In this document: positions 34,905 to 43,664 of the stretch, in pieces
How the letters are laid out: every line of letters starts with the position of its first letter
Numbering within the stretch: the stretch's first letter is position 1
NCBI GenBank assembly: GCA_964427505.1
Contig: CAYRUO010000004.1
Coordinates: forward strand, 215,711 to 279,710
From: Thermanaerothrix sp034436175
GTDB lineage: Bacteria; Chloroflexota; Anaerolineae; Anaerolineales; Anaerolineaceae
Direction of reading: 5' to 3'
Length of the DNA stretch: 64,000 nucleotides
Program-made: the position numbers and the translations under genes
The notes under the pieces: model-generated
Databases searched by the model: none
What the model was told of the DNA's origin: nothing
What the model saw: the letters and a program-made list of their open reading frames with translations, nothing else

Positions 34905-36830
34905 TTAAGCCTCGGTCACCGGCAGAACAATGGTGAACGTTGTGCCCTGCCCCAGGGTTGACTCCACCCAAATCCGTCCCTGGTGGCTTTCAACGATGGA
35001 CTTGACAATCGCCAACCCCAAACCACTACCTGCCACCTCTGTGCCGGCATTGCTGGCGCGGTAGAATTTGTCGAAGATAAACGGCAAGTCTGCCACCGGG
35101 ATACCGATGCCGGTATCACGGAACTGCAGGATGATCTGCTCTTGCTCCAGTGCACCGTGAATGGTGATCTGCCCACCGGGTGGCGTGTATTTGATTGCAT
35201 TGTCCAGCAGATGCTCAAACATCTGACGTATCTGCACCGGGTTGCCCAGGAAGAGCGGCAAGTCTTCCGGTAGTTCCATGATCAGACGATGCCCCTTGCG
35301 TTCCAACGCCTTCTTGAAGTTCTCGATGGCGTGCTCCAACACCTGCTTGAGACTAAACGTCTCACGCCGTGTGTCGAACCCGGCCTCAATGCGCCCTAAA
35401 TTGACCAAATCGTCCACCAGGTGGGTGATATTCTGCACACTGGCCTGCACGCGGCGGATGAATTCCTGCTGCAATTCGTTCACCGGGCCGGCCCGCTCGA
35501 TTAACTCCACATAGCCCAAAATAGCCGTGAGCGGCGAACGCAGATCGTGGGATACCGTACTGACGAATTCACTCTTGATGCGGTCAATCTTCTTCAATTG
35601 AGTAATATCATGCAGAGTCACCGCCGTGCCCACTTCGGGGATCGGCGTTCGCTGTACGTCAAAGACGCGCCCATCCTCAACGGTCAGTTCGATACGGTTA
35701 GAAAGACTGCGCGTGGATAATTCCAATAAATCCACCAATTCCGGATAGGTGATCACCTGCCGCGCCGGTTTGCCAACGATGTCCAATTCGCTTAGGTTAA
35801 GCGCCGCAATCGCCGCCTGATTGATCAGCAAAATATGCCCCTGCTGATCCACCACAATAACGCCATCTTGGATGCGCCGCAACACCGTTTCGAGTTTGTT
35901 GCGCTCCAGGCGCGTCTCATTATAGAGGCGGGCGTTCTGGATCGCAATCGCCGCATAATCGGCCAGCGTGGTCAGCAACTGCACATCGCGCTTCTGGAAT
36001 TGGAAGCGACTGTGGCGATTATCCACCCCCAGCACACCGAAGACCTGCCCTTTATACTGCAAAGGTACATATACCAACCCATGCACCAAGTAAGCCGTTT
36101 TGATCTTTTGGGGTGTGTTTTCATCCAGAAGAACCGGCTGTCCGGTGCGCACCACCGAACCCGCCAGAGTATCCTGGATCGGAAGACGGAAGGTGCGCAC
36201 AAAATCTTCCTGGAAGTTCTTAGAGGCGCGCATGTAGAGTTCGCCAGTCTCTTCATCCACCAGTAACAGCGCCCCTTCTTCGGCACCGGTCAGTTCAACC
36301 GCCGCTTCCACAATGGCCGAGAGCACGCCGTCCGGATCGAGAGAGGCGGTGATGCTCTGGCTCAAACGTGCCAAGGTCTCCAATTCATCCACCCGCCGCT
36401 GAAGCCGATCGGTGTAGCGGCGCGCCTCCAGCATCATCCACTCGCGCAGCCGCTGTGAACGCATCAGGTTGTTTTCAACCGCGCGGAGCACCTCTTCGGA
36501 CTTAAGCGGCAGGTTCAAGTAATCGCTCACCCCCAAGTGCAGGGCTTCTTTGAGTAGTTCGGGCGAGTCTTTCTTGACCAGGAGCAAAATCGGCACCTCG
36601 GGGTGATCACGGCTTAACTTGCGCGCAAGATCAAGATGGTTATTCCCTTTGAAGGTGTCCGAAAGAATGATTAAACCAGTCGGATGAGTATTCAGATAGT
36701 TAAAGACCTTATCCTCTTCCTGGAAAACGGCCACAGAATAACCGGCGGCTTGCAATACCCGCTCTAACAGGTAGTTAACCTGCGCGTCAGACGTAGCAAT
36801 CAGAATGTGGGTGTCCTTCACCTGGGTCAT
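34905..36830 (-). CDS. Hybrid-type sensor histidine kinase (degenerate REC, GAF, PAS, HisKA, HATPase)
   Basis: A 641-residue soluble kinase without transmembrane segments. Residues about 5-125 have a receiver-like fold, but the phospho-Asp position reads LIILSD and the acidic pocket is reduced, so it may be degenerate. A GAF domain (about 150-310), a PAS domain (about 320-420), a HisKA with SHDLRSP (His near 430) and an HATPase_c with LLDNAIKYTPPG, DTGIGIP and GSGLGLAIVK follow. It should autophosphorylate and act on a receiver. The gene overlaps the preceding receiver-GAF gene by 4 bp (ATGA), so the two are partners. No DNA-binding output domain is present in either. Confidence 0.95.
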   Translation of the reverse strand: MTQVKDTHILIATSDAQVNYLLERVLQAAGYSVAVFQEEDKVFNYLNTHPTGLIILSDTFKGNNHLDLARKLSRDHPEVPILLLVKKDSPELLKEALHLGVSDYLNLPLKSEEVLRAVENNLMRSQRLREWMMLEARRYTDRLQRRVDELETLARLSQSITASLDPDGVLSAIVEAAVELTGAEEGALLLVDEETGELYMRASKNFQEDFVRTFRLPIQDTLAGSVVRTGQPVLLDENTPQKIKTAYLVHGLVYVPLQYKGQVFGVLGVDNRHSRFQFQKRDVQLLTTLADYAAIAIQNARLYNETRLERNKLETVLRRIQDGVIVVDQQGHILLINQAAIAALNLSELDIVGKPARQVITYPELVDLLELSTRSLSNRIELTVEDGRVFDVQRTPIPEVGTAVTLHDITQLKKIDRIKSEFVSTVSHDLRSPLTAILGYVELIERAGPVNELQQEFIRRVQASVQNITHLVDDLVNLGRIEAGFDTRRETFSLKQVLEHAIENFKKALERKGHRLIMELPEDLPLFLGNPVQIRQMFEHLLDNAIKYTPPGGQITIHGALEQEQIILQFRDTGIGIPVADLPFIFDKFYRASNAGTEVAGSGLGLAIVKSIVESHQGRIWVESTLGQGTTFTIVLPVTEA

Positions 36831-38524
36831 AGGATCTCAGTGGCCTTTGCGGGAGAGGATTGGATGGCCATAGATGATCGGGCAAGAGGGAACACAACGT
36901 GCCAGCGCAACGACTGCGCAGCGACAAACTCTAGCCAAATTTTACCCTGACATTGCTTCAAAATTTGCTGAATTAGGCGCCAATCCGGGGTCAATTCACG
37001 GGGAAAACGCGCCGGCATCGGCACCCCGCCTTCAAAGGGTTGTTTTTGCAAGGCTCTGCGTTGCTCATCGTCTAATTCTGCCTGCAGTTCTACTTCTAGA
37101 TGGGCTTCACCCTGCTGTTCAGAAATACGCCCCAGGATCTGCCCGCTTTCACTCAACCCGATGGCTAAGGTAAGCACGCCTTCCAAGACATAGCGCAACA
37201 AAGCCTCATCCCCATTTACAGGCAGTGGCTGGGGATATGACGCCAGGGTAATCTCTTGCCGTCTCTGCTGCACAAGCGGCGAGAGGTGACGCACTGCTTC
37301 ACTGACCAAGGCGTTGAAATCCTGGGCTTGGGCCGATGCCACGGCCACATCTCGTGAACCATCTGGGATCAAACCGGCCAGCACCCGCAATGCATCCAGG
37401 CTCTCGCGCCAGGTTGTCAGTGCCTGACGCTGACCCGGGCTCCACCGCGCCGTCGGGTCTTTGCTCAGGCTTTCCAAAGCCTGAAATTGCCTTTCAATCC
37501 CATCGCGCATCTGCAGGCGCACTTGCTGCAAGGTTTGCTCCAGCACGCGCACCCGTAAGGTAGCACTTTCCATCAAGGCTTGTTGCAAACGCACCCGCTC
37601 TTCCAGGGTGCGGAACAAACGGGCGTTGGCCAGCGAGATAGAGGCGAAATCCGCCACGGCTTCAACCAGACGCTGTTGTGCCGGTTGGTAAGGCGTTTCT
37701 TTTTTGCGCATTAACACCACAATGCCGATCACCTGTTGCGAGGCTTTGATCGGCACAATCAGAGCCGCCTGTCCCAACGCAGCAATCCGAAAACGCTTTA
37801 GCGGTTCTCCATGGAGCGCCAGCGATTCACCTGAAAGCGCCACCAGCCCGCTCACCCCATCTTCCCACGGACGATTGCGCTGTGCCATCAACGACGCGGG
37901 GAGATGTTTGCCGGCGGTCAAGACGAGAGCCTTTCGCCCCTCATCCTTGAGCAACACCCATCCCAAGTCCGACCGGGTGGTTTTAATCAACTGCTCCAAC
38001 AATTGCTCAAATAAAACTCCCTGATGGGTGAGGGAGGTCAACACCTTGGCGATATTGAAGATGGTTTGGAGTTCATCCAAGCGCTGCTGCAACTCCTGGT
38101 TCGTGTGTTGCAGAGCCTGCGCCAATTGCTCGCGGGCACGACGTTCACGGACTTGCTTAAGCACCCGCTCCGCCACAGCCAGCACCTCAGGCTCACGTGC
38201 CGGCCAAAGCAGATAATCCACTGCCCCCAAGCGGAAGTTTTGGATTAAGTCGGCCTCGGAACCTTTGGGTGCAATCAACACAACCGGAATATCCACCCCT
38301 TGGGCTTGGAGCGCCACCAATAGATCCTTACTACTCAAGCCTTCCAGCGCCAAGTCACATAAGATAACATCCGGAAGCGTCTGCACCGCGTTCGCAATGG
38401 CCGTAGGCACATCCATGGCATATTCAACGCGGTAGCCGGCGGCCTGTAACGACTGACGTCCGACCAGATCGCAGATCAATGGGTCTGACTCTACGATTAA
38501 AAAGTATTCCCGCGGCTGAGCCAT
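36827..38524 (-). CDS. Response-regulator receiver protein with GAF and degenerate kinase-like C-terminus
   Basis: A 565-residue cytoplasmic protein. A good receiver domain (about 5-125) has the ILCDLALEG phospho-Asp near residue 56. A coiled coil (about 130-155), a GAF domain (about 160-310) and a second coiled coil follow. The last 200 residues resemble a histidine-kinase ATPase region but lack a clear HisKA His and G-boxes. The start lies only seven bases from a TATATT hexamer and has no ribosome site, so the message may be leaderless. It is the first gene of a two-gene unit with the sensor kinase. Confidence 0.88.
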   Translation of the reverse strand: MAQPREYFLIVESDPLICDLVGRQSLQAAGYRVEYAMDVPTAIANAVQTLPDVILCDLALEGLSSKDLLVALQAQGVDIPVVLIAPKGSEADLIQNFRLGAVDYLLWPAREPEVLAVAERVLKQVRERRAREQLAQALQHTNQELQQRLDELQTIFNIAKVLTSLTHQGVLFEQLLEQLIKTTRSDLGWVLLKDEGRKALVLTAGKHLPASLMAQRNRPWEDGVSGLVALSGESLALHGEPLKRFRIAALGQAALIVPIKASQQVIGIVVLMRKKETPYQPAQQRLVEAVADFASISLANARLFRTLEERVRLQQALMESATLRVRVLEQTLQQVRLQMRDGIERQFQALESLSKDPTARWSPGQRQALTTWRESLDALRVLAGLIPDGSRDVAVASAQAQDFNALVSEAVRHLSPLVQQRRQEITLASYPQPLPVNGDEALLRYVLEGVLTLAIGLSESGQILGRISEQQGEAHLEVELQAELDDEQRRALQKQPFEGGVPMPARFPRELTPDWRLIQQILKQCQGKIWLEFVAAQSLRWHVVFPLARSSMAIQSSPAKATEIL

Positions 38525-38591
38525 GCTTTTAATATAGCATGAATAAAGGCCTGAGGAAGGGTTTCCTACCCCTTCATCGGCTTACGGGTGC

Positions 38592-38620
38592 TTTACAATT
38601 TGGTTAGAGGGATGTATTAG
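38592..38620 (+). promoter_or_regulatory. Promoter of the dnaJ-like operon
   Basis: TTTACA and TATTAG with a 17-bp spacer, 64 bp before the J-protein start. No CIRCE element is seen. Confidence 0.5.
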
Positions 38621-38684
38621 CGTTTTATAAGAAGTGCTCGATGTAATCTTGACGCCAATGAGTTGGCAGACATAAAATGAAAGT

Positions 38685-39608
38685 ATGGAATATAAGGATT
38701 ATTACAAAATCCTCGGCGTAGATCGCAACGCAACGGAAGAAGAGATCAAAAAAGCCTACCGTCGCCTGGCGATGAAGTATCACCCGGATCGCAATCCGGG
38801 CGATAAATCCGCGGAAGAGAAATTCAAAGAAATTAATGAGGCGTACGAAGTCCTCGGCGACCCCGAAAAACGCAAACGGTATGATGCGCTAGGCGAATCC
38901 TACTTCCGCTGGCAGCAGAGCGGTGCTCCGGGTGATTTCAACTGGGAAGAATGGTTCGCCCAAGGCCCGGTGGGCACGCGCACCGTCCGGATTGACCTCG
39001 ATGATCTCTTCGGTGATCTGGGTGGTTTCTCCGATTTCTTCAGCGCCATTTTCGGCGGCATGCCCGGCACCACCACCCGCACCACAGGCCGCCGCACCCG
39101 CCAGGCCACCCCGGCTGTGGAACAGCCGGTTCAGATCACCCTGGAAGAAGCCTACCGCGGTACTACCCGCCTGATCCAGGTAGATGGGCGACGTTTAGAA
39201 GGCAAGATTCCACCCGGCGCCCGCACCGGCACGAAAGTCCGTCTGGCCGGGCAAGGCCCCATTGGCCCTAATGGTCAGCGTTCCGACTTATATTTGGTCA
39301 TCGAAGTCTTGCCTGATCCACGCTTCGAACGCAAGGACGACGACCTCTATACCGAGGTCACCATAGACCTCTACACCGCTGTTCTGGGCGGTCAGGTCAC
39401 TGTTCCCACGTTGGGCGGGGATGTCATCTTGACCATTCCCCCCGGCACACAGCCCGGTCAGATCTTCCGCCTTTCCGGACGGGGTATGCCTAACCTGCGC
39501 AACCCTCAAAAACATGGTGACCTTTACGTCAAGGTCAAAGTTGAACTTCCGCGCCACCTGACGCCGCAGCAGCGGGCTCTCTTCGAGCAACTCCGCCACA
39601 GCAGTTAA
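38685..39608 (+). CDS. J-domain protein, CbpA-type (DnaJ without zinc finger)
   Basis: A 307-residue Hsp70 co-chaperone. The J domain (1-70) has the KKAYRRLAMKYHPDRNPGD helix with the invariant HPD. A Gly/Phe-rich stretch with DDLFGDLGGFSDFF follows (about 95-125). Two DnaJ C-terminal beta-domains (about 145-300) include VPTLGGDVILTIPPGTQPGQ. There are no CxxCxGxG repeats, so it is CbpA/DnaJ class B. No dnaK or grpE is adjacent. It is followed at 26 bp by an HtrA-like protease, suggesting a stress operon. Confidence 0.94.
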   Translation: MEYKDYYKILGVDRNATEEEIKKAYRRLAMKYHPDRNPGDKSAEEKFKEINEAYEVLGDPEKRKRYDALGESYFRWQQSGAPGDFNWEEWFAQGPVGTRTVRIDLDDLFGDLGGFSDFFSAIFGGMPGTTTRTTGRRTRQATPAVEQPVQITLEEAYRGTTRLIQVDGRRLEGKIPPGARTGTKVRLAGQGPIGPNGQRSDLYLVIEVLPDPRFERKDDDLYTEVTIDLYTAVLGGQVTVPTLGGDVILTIPPGTQPGQIFRLSGRGMPNLRNPQKHGDLYVKVKVELPRHLTPQQRALFEQLRHSS

Positions 39609-39634
39609 TTGGCTGATAGAAAGGATAGCGGTAA

Positions 39635-40828
39635 ATGAAAAAGCGATTTGGCTGGATGGCAATAGTTGGGGTTTTAATTCTGGTCACTCTGGCCTGCCGC
39701 CTAACCCCAACCCTACCTGAGTTGAGACCGCAGCCCACGGCTACGTCATCCACGACTCAGCAGGCAACCCTACCACCCTCAGGGCCGGTAGCCACTCCCA
39801 CCCTCATGACCGAAGCCTCGCTGTCATTCGCCGAACGGGATGCACTACTGGCCAATCTCTACGAGCGGGTGGCGCCGGGGGTGGTCTTCATCGCTACCAC
39901 CACCGATGGCGAAATCGAAAGCCTGGGCTCCGGGTTTGTCTATGACCATGAGGGACATATTGTGACCAACTACCATGTGGTCGAGGGCGCCAGCGGGCTG
40001 GAAGTATTCTTCGCCTCGGGGCTCAAAGTGCGAGCCAAGGTGATTGGCCAAGACCTGGATTCAGATTTAGCGGTAATCAAAGTAGATGTACCGGCGGACG
40101 CTTTAGTTCCTCTGCCCTTAGGGGATTCGGACCAGGTACGGGTAGGACAAACGGCCATCGCTATCGGTAACCCCTTTGGATTGGCCGGTACCATGACGGT
40201 GGGGATTGTGTCAGCCAAGGGGCGCACATTGGAATCCCTGCGCCAGGCTGAAGGTGGCACCTTCTTCAGCGCCGGCGATGTGATCCAGACCGATGCCTCA
40301 ATCAACCCCGGCAACTCCGGTGGGCCACTGCTCAACCTGGCCGGTGAAGTCATCGGTGTCAACCGCGCCATCCGCACTACCGGCACGACCATCACCGGCG
40401 AACCCGTGAACAGCGGAATTGGTTTCGCCGTTTCCAGCAACATCGTCCGGCGTGTGGTTCCGGTATTGATTGCCCAGGGAAAATACGATTACCCCTACCT
40501 TGGCATCAGCAGTCGCGAGATGCTGACCCTGGAACAGATTGAAGCCCTCGGCTTGCCACGCCAAACGGGCGCTTACATCGTATCGGTCACACCGGGTAGC
40601 CCTGCGGATCGCGCCGGCCTGCGCGGTGGCAGTCAACCCACCCGCTTCGCCGGCTTGCCTGCGGGAGGCGATTTGATCATTGCCATTGACGGCCAGCCGG
40701 TGCAGGCTTTCAGCGATATGCTCAGTTATTTGATGAAACATAAAAGCCCCGGCGATACCGTTGTTTTGACCATTATCCGCGACAATCAAGAGAAGGAGGT
40801 GAGCGTTACCTTGGGTAAGCGCCCCTGA
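39635..40828 (+). CDS. HtrA/DegP-type serine protease with one PDZ domain, probable lipoprotein
   Basis: A 397-residue extracytoplasmic protease. The N-terminus has a hydrophobic signal with a lipobox-like TLAC (Cys21) and a Thr/Pro linker. The S1C catalytic triad is visible: His in VTNYHVVEG, Asp in DLDSDLAVIKV and Ser in NPGNSGGPLLNL. A single PDZ (about 290-390) includes YLGISSREM and SPADRAGLRGG. It degrades or refolds damaged envelope proteins. It shares an operon with the J-domain protein and the baeRF gene. Confidence 0.95.
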   Translation: MKKRFGWMAIVGVLILVTLACRLTPTLPELRPQPTATSSTTQQATLPPSGPVATPTLMTEASLSFAERDALLANLYERVAPGVVFIATTTDGEIESLGSGFVYDHEGHIVTNYHVVEGASGLEVFFASGLKVRAKVIGQDLDSDLAVIKVDVPADALVPLPLGDSDQVRVGQTAIAIGNPFGLAGTMTVGIVSAKGRTLESLRQAEGGTFFSAGDVIQTDASINPGNSGGPLLNLAGEVIGVNRAIRTTGTTITGEPVNSGIGFAVSSNIVRRVVPVLIAQGKYDYPYLGISSREMLTLEQIEALGLPRQTGAYIVSVTPGSPADRAGLRGGSQPTRFAGLPAGGDLIIAIDGQPVQAFSDMLSYLMKHKSPGDTVVLTIIRDNQEKEVSVTLGKRP

Positions 40829-40885
40829 AACGGGGCTTCGGCTGGCTCTGTCGGTTGTGCCAATCCCATTTAACAGGAGGATGCC

Positions 40886-41986
40886 ATGTTAACCGATCAG
40901 GATGTGCGGGAATTGCTTAAGTTCACCTCGCCCCATCCGGTACTGAGTGTTTACCTCAGCACCGACCCCACCCTGGGGAATAAGGATTCCTATCGGCTGC
41001 GCCTGCGCAATATGCTCAAAAAGGTGAACCTCCCGCAGGACGAAGAAGCCGTTGAACGCTACATTATGCAGGAATACGACTGGAGCGGTCGCGGGGTTGC
41101 CGTTTTCTCGTGCGTACCAGAGGGGTTCTTCCGGGCTTATGCTTTGGCCGTGCCGGTGCGCGACTTGGTGCATGTCGGCGACCGTCCCAGCGTGCGTGTC
41201 CTGGCCGATTTATTGGATTCCTACGGCGGTTACGGCGTCGTCCTGGTGGACAAACAGGGTGCGCGTCTCTTCCACTTCCACCTAGGCGAATTACGCGAGC
41301 AGGAAGGCATCGTGGGCGAGGCGGTCAAACGCACCAAACATGGCGGCGCCTCCAGTTTACCCGGAGCACGCGGCGGTATTGCCGGGCGTACTAAACATGT
41401 GGATGAAGTGATTGAGCGCAATATGAAAGAGGCGGTAGATTTTGCCGTCTCGTTCTTCGAGCAAAACCGCATTCGCCGCATCCTGATTGGTGGTACAGAC
41501 GACAATGTGGCGCTCTTTCGCTCGTTATTACCCAAAGCCTGGCAGAGTCTGATCGTGGGCACCTTCCCCATGAATATGACGGCCAGCCATGCCGAGGTGT
41601 TGGCCAAGGCCATGCAGGTCGGTCAAGAAGCCGAAAATAAACGCGAAGCCCAACTGATCAAAGACCTGATTACCGCGGCAGCCAAAAACAGCGGCGCCGT
41701 GATCGGCCTGGAAAATACCCTGCAAGCCGTCAACGAAGACCGTGTGACGACCCTGGTGATCTTAGAGGGTTTCGGGCAATCCGCTTACCACTGTACGCAG
41801 TGCGGTTACCTCACCTCACGCCAGCAAACGGCGTGCCCGGCCTGCGGCGGTGACATGCAAGAAATCCCGGATGCCGTGGACTTTGCCGTCAGCCGGGTGA
41901 TGCGCGGTGGCGGCGACGTCGAAGTCGTTCACCGCAACCCTGATCTGGAGAAAGCCGGGATGATCGGCGCCTTCTTGCGCTATTGA
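40886..41986 (+). CDS. Bacterial archaeo-eukaryotic release factor family protein (baeRF-like)
   Basis: A 366-residue protein with the overall eRF1/Pelota-like domain order of the baeRF family. An N-terminal domain starts LLKFTSPHPVLSVYLSTDP. A middle RNase-H-like domain (about 115-250) contains the loop GGASSLPGARGG, and an L7Ae-like C-terminal domain carries an inserted zinc ribbon CTQCGY...CPACGG near 302-324. The GGQ motif of true release factors is absent; the glycine-rich loop is in a plausible equivalent place. These proteins are proposed ribosome-rescue or stress factors. AGGAGG precedes the ATG by five bases. It closes the dnaJ-htrA unit. Confidence 0.85.
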   Translation: MLTDQDVRELLKFTSPHPVLSVYLSTDPTLGNKDSYRLRLRNMLKKVNLPQDEEAVERYIMQEYDWSGRGVAVFSCVPEGFFRAYALAVPVRDLVHVGDRPSVRVLADLLDSYGGYGVVLVDKQGARLFHFHLGELREQEGIVGEAVKRTKHGGASSLPGARGGIAGRTKHVDEVIERNMKEAVDFAVSFFEQNRIRRILIGGTDDNVALFRSLLPKAWQSLIVGTFPMNMTASHAEVLAKAMQVGQEAENKREAQLIKDLITAAAKNSGAVIGLENTLQAVNEDRVTTLVILEGFGQSAYHCTQCGYLTSRQQTACPACGGDMQEIPDAVDFAVSRVMRGGGDVEVVHRNPDLEKAGMIGAFLRY

Positions 41987-42014
41987 CCCAATTCTCATCC
42001 TTACCAGGACGACC

Positions 42015-42048
42015 AACGCCCCGGTTTCTAGCCGGGGCGTTGCTTCTC
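42015..42048 (+). terminator. Probable terminator between convergent genes
   Basis: A 10-bp perfect stem AACGCCCCGG/CCGGGGCGTT (42015-42024 with 42032-42041) with a weak U-rich tail GCTTCT. Confidence 0.6.
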
Positions 42049-42072
42049 GTGGTTGTATTGGAACTAAAAAAT

Positions 42073-42687
42073 TCAACGCATCCGTATCCGCGCCAGATTC
42101 TCGCTCAACAAGCGCAGTTCTTCCAGGGCTTTGTTGGGATTACTGCTCAAACTACTGCGAATGGTCTTGAAGCGTTCTTGCAGTGCCTGCATCGTTTGGG
42201 GATCGTTGAGCAAGGGCTCCAGGTCTTTCAGCCGTGCTTCGGCGGCGCTCAACTCTTGCTGAGCAGTCAGATTATCCTTGGTGATCAACGCTAAGCGGGC
42301 ATAACTTACATTACTGATCAAGCGGCTCAAAACCATGTCCATCTGCCCCGCCGCCAGGGCTTCTTCCACCCGCTGATAATCAGCGCGCAGTGAGGCTAAT
42401 TCGGTGCTGGCTTTCTCATAATCCTGGCGCAGGGTGGTCAATTCCTGGCGCATCGCGGCGGCTTCGCGCTGTAGCGGGAAATAGAGCGCAAAGAAAGCCA
42501 CCCCAAAGCCGGCCAAAAATGCCGCCAGGACGATTAACAGCCAGGTGAGTACCTTTTGCCACCACCGACGCGGCGGTTTGGGTGGGGTCACCTCAGGTGT
42601 CTCTGCTTCTGGACCGGGAACTTCTGGCACAACCTCAGGTGCACCACTACTTGGTGCTTCTTCCATGGGTTCAGGTATCGTGCTCAT
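42073..42687 (-). CDS. Single-pass coiled-coil membrane protein, unknown function
   Basis: A 204-residue protein of no recognised family. An acidic, Pro-rich cytoplasmic N-terminus (1-38) leads to basic residues (KPPRRWWQK) and a transmembrane helix (about 46-68). The extracytoplasmic part is a long coiled coil (about 75-120) and a helical domain (NVSYARLALITKDNLTAQQELSAAEARL region). AGGAGG precedes the ATG by five bases. It is the last gene of a five-gene cluster with two membrane proteases and two similarly built proteins. The internal helical region resembles that of the preceding protein, so the two may be distant paralogues. Confidence 0.8.
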   Translation of the reverse strand: MSTIPEPMEEAPSSGAPEVVPEVPGPEAETPEVTPPKPPRRWWQKVLTWLLIVLAAFLAGFGVAFFALYFPLQREAAAMRQELTTLRQDYEKASTELASLRADYQRVEEALAAGQMDMVLSRLISNVSYARLALITKDNLTAQQELSAAEARLKDLEPLLNDPQTMQALQERFKTIRSSLSSNPNKALEELRLLSENLARIRMR

Positions 42688-42725
42688 CGTGACCTCCTAT
42701 GAATTTTTAGAGCCAAAGCCTTGGC

Positions 42726-43664
42726 TTAAGGTGAACGCGGTGAAGGGGTCGGTGAAGGTGAGGGACTTTGTCGGAGCACAGGGGTAGGCTGAGGGGTCAA
42801 CGTGCCGGTCGGTGAGACGAGGGTCATTGTCCCAACAGGCTGTGTTGCCGCCGATGTCATGGATAGCGTGCGTAGTGGCGTCGGAGTTACAGCAGTGGCC
42901 GGAAAACCGGCCATGAGCGAACGCCAGAGAATATCCAAGTCTTCGGCGGCCAGCACCGGCAGGGTGGGTAAATTTGCCATCGCCAGATCCAGCCGATCCA
43001 TCCAGACACGTACGGCCGCCTGTTGTCCTTCGGGCACTCGCTCCCACAATTGGAGCAACCAATCCCGCGCCTGGTTGAGTTCATCTTGTGCCAAGCCGTA
43101 ATTTCCCGCTATCAGGTGCTGACGGGCACGTAACACATGTAACGCGACCCGCAGGGATACAATATCATTCGCAACCCCTTCGCGCCCGACCTGGGCTTCT
43201 AACGTTGCAAGCCGCCCGTCCCAGGCCGCCAGAGGCGTGCTCAGCGCCGCCACCTGGGTTTTCAACCATCCCGTATCCTCATCCAGTTCGCCGATCAACT
43301 CCCCCTGGTAGGTGACTTGACGCTCCAACGCGCTTAACTGGGCGGCCTGGGTAGCCAGTTGTAACGTGGCCGTGATGATCATGTTATAGGCGAAAGCATG
43401 TTGCGTTTGCAATCGGGCTTCTTGGGTCGCTACCTGCTCATTGAGCAGTGCAAACCGCCCCGTCTGTTCGGTTTCCAAGGCATTCAAGCGCGCTGTGTTT
43501 TCCTCTGCCGGCAGGATCGCCCGCTGATAGATGAAGACTGAACCAAAATAAGCCGCCGCTCCCACCAACAGGCCCAACACGATCACCACCAATAGGCGCA
43601 AAAAGGCCCTTATGAAGGCGCGCACCGCTTGTCCGGCACCGCTGGTTGACGGTGAGGTGCTCAT
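42726..43664 (-). CDS. Single-pass coiled-coil membrane protein with Thr/Pro tail, unknown function
   Basis: A 312-residue protein of no recognised family. A short basic cytoplasmic start and a transmembrane helix (about 18-42) are followed by a coiled coil (about 50-155) with repeated Q/L/E heptads. An alpha-helical, TPR- or HemX-like region (about 160-240, RARQHLIAGNYGLAQDELNQ) comes next, and a Thr/Ser/Pro tail ends the protein. The start overlaps the stop of the preceding HhH protein gene (ATGA). The design parallels the next protein and suggests a complex at the membrane. Confidence 0.8.
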   Translation of the reverse strand: MSTSPSTSGAGQAVRAFIRAFLRLLVVIVLGLLVGAAAYFGSVFIYQRAILPAEENTARLNALETEQTGRFALLNEQVATQEARLQTQHAFAYNMIITATLQLATQAAQLSALERQVTYQGELIGELDEDTGWLKTQVAALSTPLAAWDGRLATLEAQVGREGVANDIVSLRVALHVLRARQHLIAGNYGLAQDELNQARDWLLQLWERVPEGQQAAVRVWMDRLDLAMANLPTLPVLAAEDLDILWRSLMAGFPATAVTPTPLRTLSMTSAATQPVGTMTLVSPTGTLTPQPTPVLRQSPSPSPTPSPRSP

